This document shows, piece after piece, positions 1-8,787 of a stretch of DNA of 64,000 nt; the stretch's first letter is position 1, and every line of letters starts with the position of its first letter. The notes under the pieces were generated by a model. The model was not told where the DNA came from. It did no database searches and saw nothing but the letters and a program-made list of their open reading frames with translations. The translations under genes were made by a program, and so were the position numbers. The stretch lies in NCBI RefSeq assembly GCF_005952805.1, contig NZ_CP040709.1, forward strand, positions 3,286,001 through 3,350,000, read 5' to 3'. This stretch comes from Inhella inkyongensis. GTDB taxonomy: Bacteria > Pseudomonadota > Gammaproteobacteria > Burkholderiales > Burkholderiaceae_C.

Positions 1-1
1 C

Positions 2-664
2 ATCTACACCGACCACTACCTTGAAACCCAGGCCATCGACGGGCCGGTGGGCTTCAAGCTGGAGGCGCCGCCGCTCTACCCCACCATCCTGGCCACCACC
101 ATGGCCGGCTACGGCCGACCGATGCTCGAGCAGTTGAGCCAGTACCCGCACACCCAGGTGTTGCTGGCCCTGCTGCGCGACGGCTTCCACCCCGAAGCCC
201 CCGGCGGCCGGGTGCAACTGCGCGGCGACGGCAGCCCAGTGCTGGACTACCCGCTGACGGCGACCGTGATGGACGGCGTGCGCCGTGCCCATCTGGCGAT
301 GGCCGAGATTCAGTTCGCCGCCGGTGCACGCTCGGTCCAGGCCCTGCACGAGGATTCTGGGCAGTACAAGAGCTGGGCCGAGGCCAAGGCCGGCATTGCG
401 GCGCTGGACTATCGGCCGCTGTCCACCCGCGTGGTCAGTGCCCATGTGATGGGTGGCTGCAATCTGGCCGGGCGCGAGGGCCTAGGCGTGTGCCGCCCCG
501 ACGGCCAGCACTGGCAGCTCAGCAATCTGTCAGTTCACGACGGCAGCCTGTTCCCGACCAGCATCGGCGCCAATCCGCAGCTGTCCATCTACGGCCTGGT
601 GACGCGACTCAGCCACGGTCTGGCCAATCGATTAGGGGCCAAGGCCGTTAACCTCGCTGGATGA
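2..664 (+). CDS. GMC-family oxidoreductase, C-terminal part (5' end outside window)
   Basis: The reading frame is open from the left edge, so only the last 220 codons are present. The C-terminal end has the GMC oxidoreductase signature region: a His-Val-Met-Gly-Gly-Cys stretch near codon 146, then a Val-x-Asp-Gly-Ser-Leu-Phe-Pro-Thr segment and Asn-Pro-Gln, which in this family carry the catalytic His and the FAD-contacting residues. Known family members are FAD-dependent alcohol, sugar or sterol oxidases or dehydrogenases; the substrate cannot be told from this end. The stop overlaps the start of the amidase gene (ATGA), so the two are probably co-transcribed and translationally coupled. Confidence 0.85.
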   Translation: MYTDHYLETQAIDGPVGFKLEAPPLYPTILATTMAGYGRPMLEQLSQYPHTQVLLALLRDGFHPEAPGGRVQLRGDGSPVLDYPLTATVMDGVRRAHLAMAEIQFAAGARSVQALHEDSGQYKSWAEAKAGIAALDYRPLSTRVVSAHVMGGCNLAGREGLGVCRPDGQHWQLSNLSVHDGSLFPTSIGANPQLSIYGLVTRLSHGLANRLGAKAVNLAG

Positions 665-2157
665 ACTTCAGCGAATACCGGCGCCATGACGCCGTGGCCC
701 TGTCCGCCGCCGTGGCGGACGGGCGGGTCAGCCCCAGTGACTTGCTGGACACCGCGCTGGCCCGGCTACAGGCCGTCGGGCCGCAGTTGAACCCCGTGGC
801 GCGTTTGCTGGAGGCGCAAGCGCGTGCCCAGCTCACGAGCCTGGACCTTGAAAAGCCAAGCGGCCCCCTCGCCGGGGTGCCCTTTCTGCTGAAGGACGCG
901 GGGCAAGAACTGGCCGGCGTGCCAAGCTCGCTGGGCAGTCGCGCACTGCGGCGCCCTGCCCTGCAGGACAGCCACTACACCCGACGCTGCAAGGCCGCAG
1001 GCCTGGTGATCTTTGGCCAGACGAATGCCCCCGAGTTGGCGCTCAAGGGCGTGACCGATCCGGCCGCCTACGGCCGCACATCCAACCCCTGGGATCCGAC
1101 CCGCACCCCGGGCGGCAGCAGTGGTGGCGCGGCGGCGGCCGTGGCCAGCGGCATCGTGCCCATGGCCGGCGGCGGCGACGGCGGGGGCTCGATCCGCATC
1201 CCGGCCGCCTGCTGCGGTCTGGTGGGCCTGCGGCCCTCGCGCGGTCGCATCAGCGAAGGCCCCGCCGCGGGCGAGGTCTGGCTGGGGTGCAACAGCCAGG
1301 GTGTGATCACCCGCAGCGTGCGCGACAGCGCCCTGATGCTGGACATCCTGAGCGGCCCGGAACCCGGCGACCCCTTTGTGATTGCCCCGCCCAAGCTGCC
1401 CTATGCCCAAGTGATCGGCCAGACGCCGCGTCGCCTGCACATCGCTTGGAGCGTGGCCTCGCCCATTGGCGCCGAGGTTCACCCCGAGGCCGTGGCCGCG
1501 GTACGCCACAGCGTGACGCTGCTGGAGCGCCTGGGCCATCGCTGTGAAGAGGCCCGCCCCGACATCGACGGGCAGCTCCTGGCGCGCAGCTATTTGCAGA
1601 TGTATTTCGCGCTGATCCCGGCCGCCCTGGCCAAGGCCCGCGCTGAAGGAGCGCAGGAGCGCGACTTCGAGCCGCTGACCCGCGTGATGGCCTGCCTGGG
1701 GGCCAGCCAGTCGGGTGGCCGACTGGTCACCGCCATGGCGCAGTGGAATGACTTTGGTCGCGCCCTGGGCCGGCTGCACGCCCAGTACGACCTCTACCTG
1801 ACCCCCACCCTGGCTTCGCCGCCCCAGCCCCATGGCACCGGCGATCCACCGGCCTGGCAGGTGGGGCTGCTGAGCGCCCTGCGCGCCAGCGGTCTGTTGG
1901 GGCTATTGGGTCGCGCCGGCCTACTGGACGGGGCCATCGACCAAATCGCACGCGACAACCTGCGGCACATGCCCTTCACCCAGCTGGCCAATGTGACCGG
2001 CACCCCGGCCATCAGCCTGCCCCTGCACTGGACCGACGACGGCCTGCCCCTGGGTGTGCAGTTTCATGGGCCCCACGGCAGCGAGGACCTGCTGCTGCAA
2101 CTGGCGGCCGAGTTGGAGGCCGCACAGCCCTGGTTCAACCGGCTGCCGCTGGGCTGA
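661..2157 (+). CDS. Amidase (amidase-signature family)
   Basis: This is a 498-residue amidase-signature enzyme that hydrolyses a C-N amide bond. The Ser-cisSer-Lys triad can be placed: Lys78 in a Phe-Leu-Leu-Lys-Asp context, the cis-Ser at about 153 in GGSSGG, and the nucleophile Ser177 in GGGSIRIPA. The length is normal for stand-alone amidases and there is no signal peptide. It lacks the gatCAB neighbours of the aminoacyl-tRNA amidotransferase GatA, so it is more likely a catabolic or detoxifying amidase; the substrate is unknown. The ATG overlaps the stop of the preceding GMC oxidoreductase, suggesting a shared function. Some annotations may call it glutamyl-tRNA amidotransferase subunit A. 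Confidence 0.9.
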   Translation: MNFSEYRRHDAVALSAAVADGRVSPSDLLDTALARLQAVGPQLNPVARLLEAQARAQLTSLDLEKPSGPLAGVPFLLKDAGQELAGVPSSLGSRALRRPALQDSHYTRRCKAAGLVIFGQTNAPELALKGVTDPAAYGRTSNPWDPTRTPGGSSGGAAAAVASGIVPMAGGGDGGGSIRIPAACCGLVGLRPSRGRISEGPAAGEVWLGCNSQGVITRSVRDSALMLDILSGPEPGDPFVIAPPKLPYAQVIGQTPRRLHIAWSVASPIGAEVHPEAVAAVRHSVTLLERLGHRCEEARPDIDGQLLARSYLQMYFALIPAALAKARAEGAQERDFEPLTRVMACLGASQSGGRLVTAMAQWNDFGRALGRLHAQYDLYLTPTLASPPQPHGTGDPPAWQVGLLSALRASGLLGLLGRAGLLDGAIDQIARDNLRHMPFTQLANVTGTPAISLPLHWTDDGLPLGVQFHGPHGSEDLLLQLAAELEAAQPWFNRLPLG

Positions 2158-2173
2158 CAAACGCTGAGGACCA

Positions 2174-2590
2174 ATGCGCAATCCCCTACCGACCGATGTG
2201 CAAGCGCTGCTACTTAGCGGTCGCGTCATCGAGGCCATTCGTCGCCTGCGTGAGCTCACGGGCATGGGTCTCAAAGAGGCCAAGGATGCGATCGATGCAG
2301 GCGGCTGGGATGGCGCACAGGCACCCTTCGCTGGGCAACCCGGTCCTGCGGTGCAGCAAGCGCTGCATGCGGGCCAGTACATCGATGCTTTGCGGCTGCT
2401 TCGCGACGAACAACCCGGACTGGGTCTGAAGGAGGCCAAGCAAGCCCTAGACGACTACCTCGTCAGCCACCCCGCGCTGCAGCAGCAGGTGCAGGCCAGC
2501 CAGGCCGAGCAGCACAAAGCTTGGCGGAAGCTCGGCTTTCTGGCACTTACGGTCCTAATTAGCTGGGCCGTGATGCAGTTCGCATCCTGA
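2174..2590 (+). CDS. Membrane-anchored protein with two L7/L12 C-terminal-like motifs
   Basis: A 138-residue protein with two copies of the helix-turn-helix element of the ribosomal L7/L12 C-terminal domain. Repeat 1 (about residues 18-42) has GMGLKEAKDAID and repeat 2 (about 67-96) has GLGLKEAKQALDDYL. A hydrophobic segment at about 119-136, followed by a short tail, looks like a single C-terminal membrane anchor. The true L7/L12 is a cytosolic stalk protein of about 120 residues that recruits elongation factors; this protein lacks its N-terminal dimerisation domain. Function is not known. It starts 16 bases after the amidase stop and may belong to the same transcript. Confidence 0.8.
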   Translation: MRNPLPTDVQALLLSGRVIEAIRRLRELTGMGLKEAKDAIDAGGWDGAQAPFAGQPGPAVQQALHAGQYIDALRLLRDEQPGLGLKEAKQALDDYLVSHPALQQQVQASQAEQHKAWRKLGFLALTVLISWAVMQFAS

Positions 2591-2634
2591 GGGTCAATGC
2601 AGCGGAGGGTAAGTCTCCTCGCAACAGCATCCTC

Positions 2635-2907
2635 TCAGCGCCGCAGCCGCCAGGCCAGCGGCAAGCTGAGCGCGGCCAGCATCAAGGCATAACCGGCCAG
2701 CTTGCCCTCGGCCCCCCAGATCAACAGACCGGCCATTTGACCGAGCAAGGCCGCGACGGCCGATTCCAGCCACAGCCTGCGCCAGGGCGCACCGCGCAGG
2801 GCCTGGCGCCACACCCATCCCCGGGCCAACAGCACGGTCAGGGCCGCCACGCCCAGGGGCGCGGCAAAGAAATTGGCGAAATGTCCTACCCAGGTCAAAA
2901 GGTTCAT
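2635..2907 (-). CDS. Small hypothetical membrane protein
   Basis: This 90-residue hydrophobic protein starts at an ATG just upstream of, and divergent from, hemA. It shows about three predicted membrane segments (residues about 8-29, 48-66 and 69-86) separated by Arg/Trp-rich loops, and ends in Arg-Leu-Arg-Arg. I do not recognise the family. The frame stays open far upstream, antisense to hemA, but that part has the composition of a shadow frame, so the start nearest hemA was chosen. No strong ribosome binding site is visible. It converges with the L7/L12-like gene. A real gene is likely but unproven. Confidence 0.6.
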   Translation of the reverse strand: MNLLTWVGHFANFFAAPLGVAALTVLLARGWVWRQALRGAPWRRLWLESAVAALLGQMAGLLIWGAEGKLAGYALMLAALSLPLAWRLRR

Positions 2908-2921
2908 GGCGATCAAAATTT

Positions 2922-2927
2922 TAGAAT
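2922..2927 (+). promoter_or_regulatory. Possible -10 element of hemA (near-leaderless)
   Basis: A TAGAAT hexamer lies seven bases upstream of the hemA ATG. A start site six or seven bases downstream of it would give a leaderless or nearly leaderless mRNA, which fits the absence of a purine-rich ribosome binding site. No convincing TTGACA-like -35 box is seen, so confidence is low. Confidence 0.35.
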
Positions 2928-2934
2928 CCAGCCA

Positions 2935-4218
2935 ATGTCCGTTTTTGCCCTTGGTCTGAATCACGCCAGCGCGCCCCTGGCCCTGCGTGAAAAGCTGGCC
3001 TTTCCCCCCGATCAATTGATCCCCCAGGTGCAGGCGCTGCAACAGCGGCTGCAGGCCGGCTTGCCCACGGCCAAGGCGGAGGCGGCGCTGTTGTCCACCT
3101 GCAACCGCACCGAGGTCTATGTGGCCGGCGCTGCGGCGCTGACACAAACCACTCTGGGCTGGTTGGCCGAGGTGGCGGGCATGGACCCAGCCCAGTTGGC
3201 GGCCCACACCTATGTGCGGCGCGACGGCGAGGCGGCACGACACGCCTTCCGCGTGGCCTCGGGGCTGGATTCCATGGTGCTGGGCGAGCCGCAGATCCTG
3301 GGCCAGTTCAAACAGGCGGTGCGCGAAGCCGGTGAGGCCGGCACCCTGGGCAGCACCTTGCACCAGCTGTTCCAGCGCGGTTTTTCGGTGGCCAAGGAGG
3401 TGCGCACCAGCACCGAGATCGGCGCCCACTCGATTTCGATGGCGGCGGCGGCGGTGCGCTTGGCGGGCCAGCTGTTCGAGGACCTCCAAAAGATTCGCAT
3501 CCTCTTCATCGGGGCCGGCGAAATGATCGAGTTGGCGGCCACCCACTTTGCAGCCCAGCACCCAGCGGCCCTGGTCATTGCGAACCGCACGGCAGCGCGC
3601 GCCGAACACCTGGCCCAACACCTGGGGGGCCAGGTGATGCCCCTGGATCAGCTGGGGGCACGCCTGCACGAGTTCGATGCCGTGGTCAGTTGCACCGGCA
3701 GCCCGCATGCCCTGGTGCTGCGCGCTGTGGTTGAACGTGCCCTCAAGGCCCGCAAGCGCCGCCCGATGTTCATGGTGGACTTGGCGGTGCCGCGCGACAT
3801 CGAGCCCTCGATTCGTGAGCTTGAAGACGTCTATCTCTACACCGTGGACGACCTCTCGACCCTGGTGCAAACCGCCGGCGAGAAGCGCCAGGCCGCCGTG
3901 GCCCAGGCCGAGGCCATCGTCGACAGCGGGGTCCAAGGTTTTGCGCAGTGGTTGGAGCAACGCCACAGCGTGCCCCTGATCCAGGCCCTGCAACACCAGG
4001 TGGACGACTGGCGCCAGCAGGCGATGACGCGCGCGCTGCGTCAACTGCACAAGGGCGAGGCCCCGCAGGACGCGTTGGACAGCTTTGCCCACCTGTTTTC
4101 GCAAAAATTTCTGCACGGCCTGCTGGCCGGTCTGCACCAGGCCCAGGGCGAGGAACGCGCCGAGCTGGAGCGGATGCTGCAACGCCTGTTCCTGCGCCAG
4201 GGTGCAGGCGATCGATGA
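2935..4218 (+). CDS. hemA: Glutamyl-tRNA reductase
   Basis: HemA reduces glutamyl-tRNA(Glu) to glutamate-1-semialdehyde with NADPH, the first committed step of C5-pathway tetrapyrrole synthesis. The catalytic Cys56 sits in the diagnostic LSTCNRTEVY motif. The Rossmann-type NADPH domain begins near residue 189 with ILFIGAGEM, and a helical dimerisation domain follows. The 427-residue length from this ATG matches the family (about 420); a longer frame upstream would add unrelated residues overlapping the divergent gene. It is the first gene of hemA-GNAT-prfA-prmC, joined by 4-base overlaps. The hemA-prfA-prmC order is also seen in enterobacteria. Confidence 0.97.
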   Translation: MSVFALGLNHASAPLALREKLAFPPDQLIPQVQALQQRLQAGLPTAKAEAALLSTCNRTEVYVAGAAALTQTTLGWLAEVAGMDPAQLAAHTYVRRDGEAARHAFRVASGLDSMVLGEPQILGQFKQAVREAGEAGTLGSTLHQLFQRGFSVAKEVRTSTEIGAHSISMAAAAVRLAGQLFEDLQKIRILFIGAGEMIELAATHFAAQHPAALVIANRTAARAEHLAQHLGGQVMPLDQLGARLHEFDAVVSCTGSPHALVLRAVVERALKARKRRPMFMVDLAVPRDIEPSIRELEDVYLYTVDDLSTLVQTAGEKRQAAVAQAEAIVDSGVQGFAQWLEQRHSVPLIQALQHQVDDWRQQAMTRALRQLHKGEAPQDALDSFAHLFSQKFLHGLLAGLHQAQGEERAELERMLQRLFLRQGAGDR

Positions 4219-4694
4219 GCGGCGCCGCCTACACGCTGGCCTGCGAGTCGCCGCGCCAACCCGAGGTGCAGGCGCTGATCGACGCGCTCGACGCCTACCA
4301 AGTGCCGCTCTACCCGATCGAGAGCCATCACGGCATCGACCTGGAAGCCCTGTGCGCGGCGGACATCCACTTTCTGGTGGCCCGCGATGCGCAAGGCGCA
4401 GCCGTGGCTTGCGGCGCGGTCCGGCTGGCACCCATTGACGGCCACCCGGCGGGCGAGCTCAAGCGCATGTTCGTCAGCCCCGCCCAACGCGGCCAAGGAC
4501 TCGGAAGGCGACTGCTGAATGCCTTGGCAGCCTGGGCCCAGAGCCAAGGTGCCCGACGCCTCTATCTGGAGACCGGCTGCCGCCAGCCCGAAGCCATCAC
4601 GCTCTATGAGCGCGCCGGCTTTGCGCATGTCCCCGCCTTTGGCGACTATGCGCCCGACCCCTTGAGCGTGTTCATGATGAAGGAATTGCCTTGA
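4215..4694 (+). CDS. GNAT-family N-acetyltransferase
   Basis: A 159-residue single-domain GNAT protein that would transfer an acetyl group from acetyl-CoA to an amine. The acetyl-CoA pyrophosphate-binding motif is clear (QRGQGLG, residues 91-97), preceded by the typical strand KRMFVSP and followed by the LYLETG and ITLYERAGF segments. The acceptor is unknown. The start overlaps the hemA stop by ATGA, and the stop overlaps the prfA start by TTGA, so it is translationally linked to both. Insertion of a GNAT gene between hemA and prfA is unusual relative to the enterobacterial operon. Confidence 0.9.
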   Translation: MSGAAYTLACESPRQPEVQALIDALDAYQVPLYPIESHHGIDLEALCAADIHFLVARDAQGAAVACGAVRLAPIDGHPAGELKRMFVSPAQRGQGLGRRLLNALAAWAQSQGARRLYLETGCRQPEAITLYERAGFAHVPAFGDYAPDPLSVFMMKELP

Positions 4695-5776
4695 AGGATT
4701 CGCTGCGCCAGCAGTTCCAGCGCCTGGAAATGCGCTTGGCCGAGCTGGATGCCTTGCTGGGCGATCCGGCAGTCCACGGCGACCCGCAACGTCTGCGCAA
4801 GCTGGGCAAGGAACAGACCGAGGTGTCCACCCTGGTCGGGCAATGGCGCCGCTTCCTGCAGCGCGAGGCCGATGCCACCGCCGCCCGCGAGATGCTGGCC
4901 GACCCGGATATGGCCGAAATGGCGCGCGAGGAAATCGCCAGCGCCGAGACCGAGCTGGCCCAACTGGATCAGCAGCTGCAGTTCGCGCTGCTGCCCAAGG
5001 ATCCCGACGACGAGCGCCCCGCCCTGCTGGAGATCCGCGCCGGCACGGGCGGCGACGAGTCGGCCCTGTTCGCCGCCGATCTGGCACGCATGTATTTGCG
5101 CTACTGCGAGCGCCAGGGCTGGCGCAGCGAGGTGATGAGCAGCAATGAATCGGACCTGGGTGGCTACAAGGAGCTGGTGCTGCGCATCGAGGGCGACCAG
5201 GCCTATGGACGGCTGAAGTTCGAGAGCGGCGGCCACCGCGTGCAGCGCGTGCCCGTGACCGAGGCACAGGGCCGCATCCACACCAGCGCCTGCACCGTGG
5301 CCGTGCTGCCCGATCCCGGCGAGGCCGCCGAGGTGGAGCTCAACCCCGCCGAGCTGCGCATCGACACCTTCCGCGCCAGCGGCGCCGGGGGGCAGCACAT
5401 CAACAAGACCGACTCGGCCATCCGCATCACCCACCTGCCCACCGGCATCGTGGCCGAATGCCAGGACGACCGCAGCCAGCACCGCAACAAGGCCAAGGCC
5501 ATGGCGGTGCTGCTGGCGCGCCTGCGCGAGCGCGAACGCATCGCCCGCGAGGCCAAGGAAGCCGCCACCCGCAAAGGCCTGATCGGCAGCGGCGATCGCA
5601 GCGACCGCATCCGCACCTACAACTTCCCCCAGGGCCGGCTGACCGACCACCGCATCAATCTCACGCTCTACAAGCTGGGCGCGGTGATGGAAGGCGAGAT
5701 CGACGAAGTGGTGCAGGCCCTGCAAGCCGCCCAAGCGGCCGAACAGTTGGCCCAACTGGAAGAGGGACGGGCTTGA
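4691..5776 (+). CDS. prfA: Peptide chain release factor 1
   Basis: RF1 recognises UAA and UAG stop codons and triggers peptidyl-tRNA hydrolysis. The 361-residue protein has the codon-recognition tripeptide in the PxT form (PVT, residues 188-190), which marks RF1 rather than RF2 (SPF), and the universal GGQ at 233-235 in a [13 protein letters not shown] context. The start is TTG, overlapping the upstream stop as TTGA; the N-terminus MKDSLRQQF aligns in position with the usual RF1 start. The gene is followed without a gap by prmC, whose product methylates the GGQ glutamine. Confidence 0.97.
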   Translation: MKDSLRQQFQRLEMRLAELDALLGDPAVHGDPQRLRKLGKEQTEVSTLVGQWRRFLQREADATAAREMLADPDMAEMAREEIASAETELAQLDQQLQFALLPKDPDDERPALLEIRAGTGGDESALFAADLARMYLRYCERQGWRSEVMSSNESDLGGYKELVLRIEGDQAYGRLKFESGGHRVQRVPVTEAQGRIHTSACTVAVLPDPGEAAEVELNPAELRIDTFRASGAGGQHINKTDSAIRITHLPTGIVAECQDDRSQHRNKAKAMAVLLARLRERERIAREAKEAATRKGLIGSGDRSDRIRTYNFPQGRLTDHRINLTLYKLGAVMEGEIDEVVQALQAAQAAEQLAQLEEGRA

Positions 5777-6594
5777 GCACGACCCTGGCCCAAGCCCTGC
5801 GGCAGGCCGCTGGCGCAGGGCTGGAGCGCCTGGATGCCCAGCTGTTACTGGGCCACGTGCTGGACCGCCCGCGCGCGTGGCTGATCGCGCACGACGACGA
5901 CACGCTGACGGCCGAGCAAGCCCTGGCTTACCAGACCATCGTGTCCCGCCGCGCAGCCGGTGAACCCGTGGCCTATCTGCTCGGCCACAAGGAATTCCAT
6001 GGCCTGAACCTGGCCGTGAGCCCCGCCACCCTGGTGCCCCGGCCCGATACCGAGACCCTGGTGGATTGGGCCTTGGAGGTGCTGGCGCCCCAAACCCAGG
6101 CCCGTGTGCTCGACTTGGGAACCGGCAGCGGCTGCATTGCTTTGGCCTTGAAGGCAGCACGTCCGAATTGGAGCGTCTTCGCCGTGGACCGCAGCCCGGA
6201 GGCCCTGGCCGTGGCGCGCGCCAATGGCGAGCGCCTGGGACTGGCGGTGAACTGGCTGCAAGGCAGTTGGCTGGAACCAGTGGCGGGTCAGCAATTCGAC
6301 CTGATCGTCTCCAACCCGCCCTACATCGCCAGCGCGGACCCGCATCTGGAGGCCTTGCGGCACGAACCCCTGAGCGCCCTGGCCTCGGGGGCCGACGGCC
6401 TGGAGGACTTGCGCCAGCTGGCACAGGCGGCTCCGCCCCATTTGCCACCCGGCGGCTGGCTGCTGTTCGAGCATGGCTACGACCAGGCCGATGCGGTGGC
6501 AGCCTTGCTCACCCAGGCCGGCTTGGAAAACGTCAGCCACCGGCAGGATCTGGCCGGGCACCGGCGCTGCACCGGCGGTCGTCGGTCGCGGTAA
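5773..6594 (+). CDS. prmC: Release factor glutamine methyltransferase
   Basis: PrmC (HemK) uses S-adenosylmethionine to methylate the glutamine of the GGQ motif of RF1 and RF2. The 273-residue protein has a helical N-terminal release-factor-binding domain (about 1-100), the SAM-binding motif DLGTGSG (114-120), and the substrate-binding NPPY motif (181-184). The start is TTG, overlapping the prfA stop as TTGA, the same junction type used for prfA itself. It is the last gene of the hemA operon. The C-terminus is rich in Arg and Gly (GRRSR). Confidence 0.96.
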   Translation: MSTTLAQALRQAAGAGLERLDAQLLLGHVLDRPRAWLIAHDDDTLTAEQALAYQTIVSRRAAGEPVAYLLGHKEFHGLNLAVSPATLVPRPDTETLVDWALEVLAPQTQARVLDLGTGSGCIALALKAARPNWSVFAVDRSPEALAVARANGERLGLAVNWLQGSWLEPVAGQQFDLIVSNPPYIASADPHLEALRHEPLSALASGADGLEDLRQLAQAAPPHLPPGGWLLFEHGYDQADAVAALLTQAGLENVSHRQDLAGHRRCTGGRRSR

Positions 6595-6704
6595 CAGGCC
6601 GCAATAGAGGCTGCAAAAAGCAGCACTTCACGACACATTTCCAACGGCCGGCCGGCAAGCACGCGCTAGCATCAGTCCAACCTTCCCCCAACCGGAGACC
6701 CGCC

Positions 6705-7220
6705 ATGCGCCACCTTGCCGCTGCCTTGTTGCTCAGCACCTGGGGTTCCATGGTTCTGGCTGCTGACGGCTTGCGCCTGCCAGGGGCTGAAGCCTCACGC
6801 TGGCAAGGCCGGGTGCAGTTGCTCTCCAGCGACGATCTGCACGGAAGTCGCGTCCTGGGCGCCCATCTGCTGGGGGATTACTACCTGTCCGACGGACTGC
6901 GCCTCAGTGGCGGGTTGATGGTGGGGCCCATGGCCCTCCTGGGCTCTGGCGCTGGCCTCACGCTGGGCAGCCGGCCCGGCATCGCGCTGGGTCAACAATC
7001 TTTGCGCGGTCAGTTCGACAGCCCCAGCCTGCGCCAGCCCTATCTGGGCATGGGCTACAGCAGCCAGGGCGAGGCCTGGCGCTTCTCGGCCGATCTGGGC
7101 GTGGCCATGCGCGGCACGGGCGCCGGCCTGAGCCTGCGCAGCATGGACGCCCTGGATGCCAGCCTGCGCGGCCTGCAATTCACCCCCGTGCTGCAGTTTG
7201 GGCTGTCCTATCGCTTTTGA
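6705..7220 (+). CDS. Small exported outer-membrane beta-barrel-like protein
   Basis: A 171-residue protein with an N-terminal signal peptide (cleavage near residue 20, after a VLA/A stretch). The rest alternates Gly, Ser and Leu with aromatic residues in short strand-like repeats and ends in Leu-Ser-Tyr-Arg-Phe. A terminal Phe after alternating residues is the typical C-terminal signal recognised by the BAM complex. This supports a small outer-membrane barrel, but I cannot name a family. A GGAGAC ribosome binding site precedes the ATG. It stands alone between prmC and grxD. Confidence 0.7.
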   Translation: MRHLAAALLLSTWGSMVLAADGLRLPGAEASRWQGRVQLLSSDDLHGSRVLGAHLLGDYYLSDGLRLSGGLMVGPMALLGSGAGLTLGSRPGIALGQQSLRGQFDSPSLRQPYLGMGYSSQGEAWRFSADLGVAMRGTGAGLSLRSMDALDASLRGLQFTPVLQFGLSYRF

Positions 7221-7295
7221 ACCAAGGCAAGGTGGGGTCTTGGCCCTGCCGGGATAATGCCGCCCGAGGCCGCGCCGCGGCCACGGAGTGAAACG

Positions 7296-7607
7296 ATGGA
7301 TGCAGTGCAACAACGCATCGACGCCATGGTCAAGGGCCACCGCGTCATGCTCTTCATGAAGGGCTCGGCCCAATTCCCGATGTGCGGTTTTTCCGGCCGC
7401 GCCGTGCAGATCCTCAAGGCCTGTGGTGTCCAAGACCTGCAGACCTTCAATGTGCTGGATGACGCCGAAGTGCGCCAGGGCATCAAGGACTACGCCAACT
7501 GGCCCACCATCCCGCAGCTCTACATCAAGGGCGAGTTCGTGGGCGGCTCGGACATCATGATGGTGATGTACGAGTCGGGCGAGCTGCAGCAGTTGCTGAA
7601 CGGCTGA
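7296..7607 (+). CDS. grxD: Monothiol glutaredoxin (Grx4 type)
   Basis: This 103-residue protein has the CGFS active site (Cys30 in FPMCGFSG), the mark of monothiol glutaredoxins that bind and transfer [2Fe-2S] clusters, often with BolA. The glutathione-binding WPTIPQLYI and GGSDI motifs are present. The ATG follows a GGAGTG ribosome binding site; the longer frame upstream has no support. A GATAAT hexamer lies 38 bases upstream of the start. The stop overlaps the ubiX start by one base (TGATG), so both are likely translated from one message. Confidence 0.96.
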   Translation: MDAVQQRIDAMVKGHRVMLFMKGSAQFPMCGFSGRAVQILKACGVQDLQTFNVLDDAEVRQGIKDYANWPTIPQLYIKGEFVGGSDIMMVMYESGELQQLLNG

Positions 7608-8185
7608 TGCCCGGGCAGCGCCTGGTCATCGGAATGACCGGCGCCACCGGCGCCGCCTATGGCCTGGGCCTGCTGCGGCGCGGCCGCGCACTGGGGGTCG
7701 AGACCCATTTGATCGTGACCCCCGCCGGGGTTCTCAACGCCCACCATGAGCTGGGCCTGACGCGTGAGCAGTTGGATGCCGAATCCGACCACTCTTACTC
7801 ACCCGGCGATGTGGGCGCCTGCATCGCCAGCGGCAGCTTCACCACCGCCGCCATGGTGGTGGCACCGTGCTCAATGAAAAGTCTGGCCGCCATTGCCCAC
7901 GGTTTTGGAGACAACCTGCTGACCCGCGCGGCCGATGTGACGCTGAAGGAACGCCGCCGCCTGGTGCTGATGGTGCGCGAGACGCCCTTCAACCTCGCCC
8001 ACTTGCGCAATATGACGTTGGTGACCGAGATGGGCGGCATCGTCTTTCCGCCGCTGCCGGCCTTCTACCTGAAACCCGATTCGGTGCAGGCGCTGATCGA
8101 CGAGTCGGTCGAGCGCGTGCTGCAGCTCTGTGGCGTGGCGGGCGCGCAGCCCCAGGCCTGGACCGGCCTGCGCCGCCCGAACTGA
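7607..8185 (+). CDS. ubiX: Flavin prenyltransferase UbiX
   Basis: UbiX makes the prenylated FMN cofactor used by UbiD-family decarboxylases, including the one in ubiquinone biosynthesis. The 192-residue protein begins with the family's FMN-binding segment (VIGMTGATGAAYG), has the VVAPCSMKSLAAIA motif near residue 85, the ERRRLVLMVRETP segment, and a C-terminal PPLPAFY motif. It is coupled to grxD by TGATG. No ubiD is in the window. A paralogue acting in aromatic-acid decarboxylation remains possible, but UbiX is the simplest reading. Confidence 0.94.
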   Translation: MPGQRLVIGMTGATGAAYGLGLLRRGRALGVETHLIVTPAGVLNAHHELGLTREQLDAESDHSYSPGDVGACIASGSFTTAAMVVAPCSMKSLAAIAHGFGDNLLTRAADVTLKERRRLVLMVRETPFNLAHLRNMTLVTEMGGIVFPPLPAFYLKPDSVQALIDESVERVLQLCGVAGAQPQAWTGLRRPN

Positions 8186-8196
8186 GCCCCGCGCCC

Positions 8197-8787
8197 ATGC
8201 TCCCGCTCGCCACGCCGGCAAGCCAGGCCGACGCAGTGGAACTGCGCGGTGACCTGGCCATGTGGCTGCTGATCGGCATCGAGACCCTGAGCTTTGGCCT
8301 GCTCTTCCTGGCCTTCGCCTTCGCCCGCAGTCGTGAGCCCGCCGTCTTTGCGGCCGGCCAAGGCACGCTGGATCTGGGCAGCGGCGCGCTCAACACCGCC
8401 GTGCTACTACTGGGCAGTTGGGCGGTGGCGCGCGGCGTGCACGCGCTGCGCTGCGGCCGCAACCGCAGCGGTGTCGCCGGCCTGTGGGGCGCCGCGCTCT
8501 GCGGGCTGGTGTTCCTGGGCAGCAAGGCGCTGGAGTACCGCAAGATGACGGCGGCCGGGCATGACTTGGCGACCGACACCTTTTTCACCTTCTACTACCT
8601 GCTGACCGGTTTCCACGTCATGCATGTGCTGGCGGCCGTGCTGATGCTGGCCGGCATGGCGTTGCTGGCCCGTGACGGCCGCTGGAGCCGCGGCGACACC
8701 CACGCGCCGGACACGGTGGCGGCCTTCTGGCATATGGTGGATCTGCTGTGGATCGTGCTTTTTCCCCTGGTCTACGTGCTGCGATGA
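8197..8787 (+). CDS. NorE-like cytochrome c oxidase subunit III family protein
   Basis: A 196-residue membrane protein with about five transmembrane segments and the subunit III-type features Gly-Asp-Leu-Ala-Met-Trp near residue 18, KALEYRKM, a Phe-His-x-Met-His in the fourth helix, and HMVDLLWIVLFPLVY at the end. It lacks the first two helices of full COX3, which fits NorE-like short forms that accompany nitric oxide reductase or heme-copper oxidases. It overlaps the next gene (ATGA). No catalytic oxidase subunit is nearby, so its partner is unknown. The start ATG has only a weak ribosome binding site. Confidence 0.8.
   Translation: MLPLATPASQADAVELRGDLAMWLLIGIETLSFGLLFLAFAFARSREPAVFAAGQGTLDLGSGALNTAVLLLGSWAVARGVHALRCGRNRSGVAGLWGAALCGLVFLGSKALEYRKMTAAGHDLATDTFFTFYYLLTGFHVMHVLAAVLMLAGMALLARDGRWSRGDTHAPDTVAAFWHMVDLLWIVLFPLVYVLR

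Noticed and set aside
2908..4431. 598-codon minus-strand frame covering hemA and ending in the small membrane protein
   Set aside because: Only the last 90 codons look like protein; the rest is antisense to hemA. The start was moved to 2907.
6610..6624. GCTGC-AAAAA-GCAGC hairpin after prmC considered as a terminator
   Set aside because: The stem is only five bp and no T-run follows.
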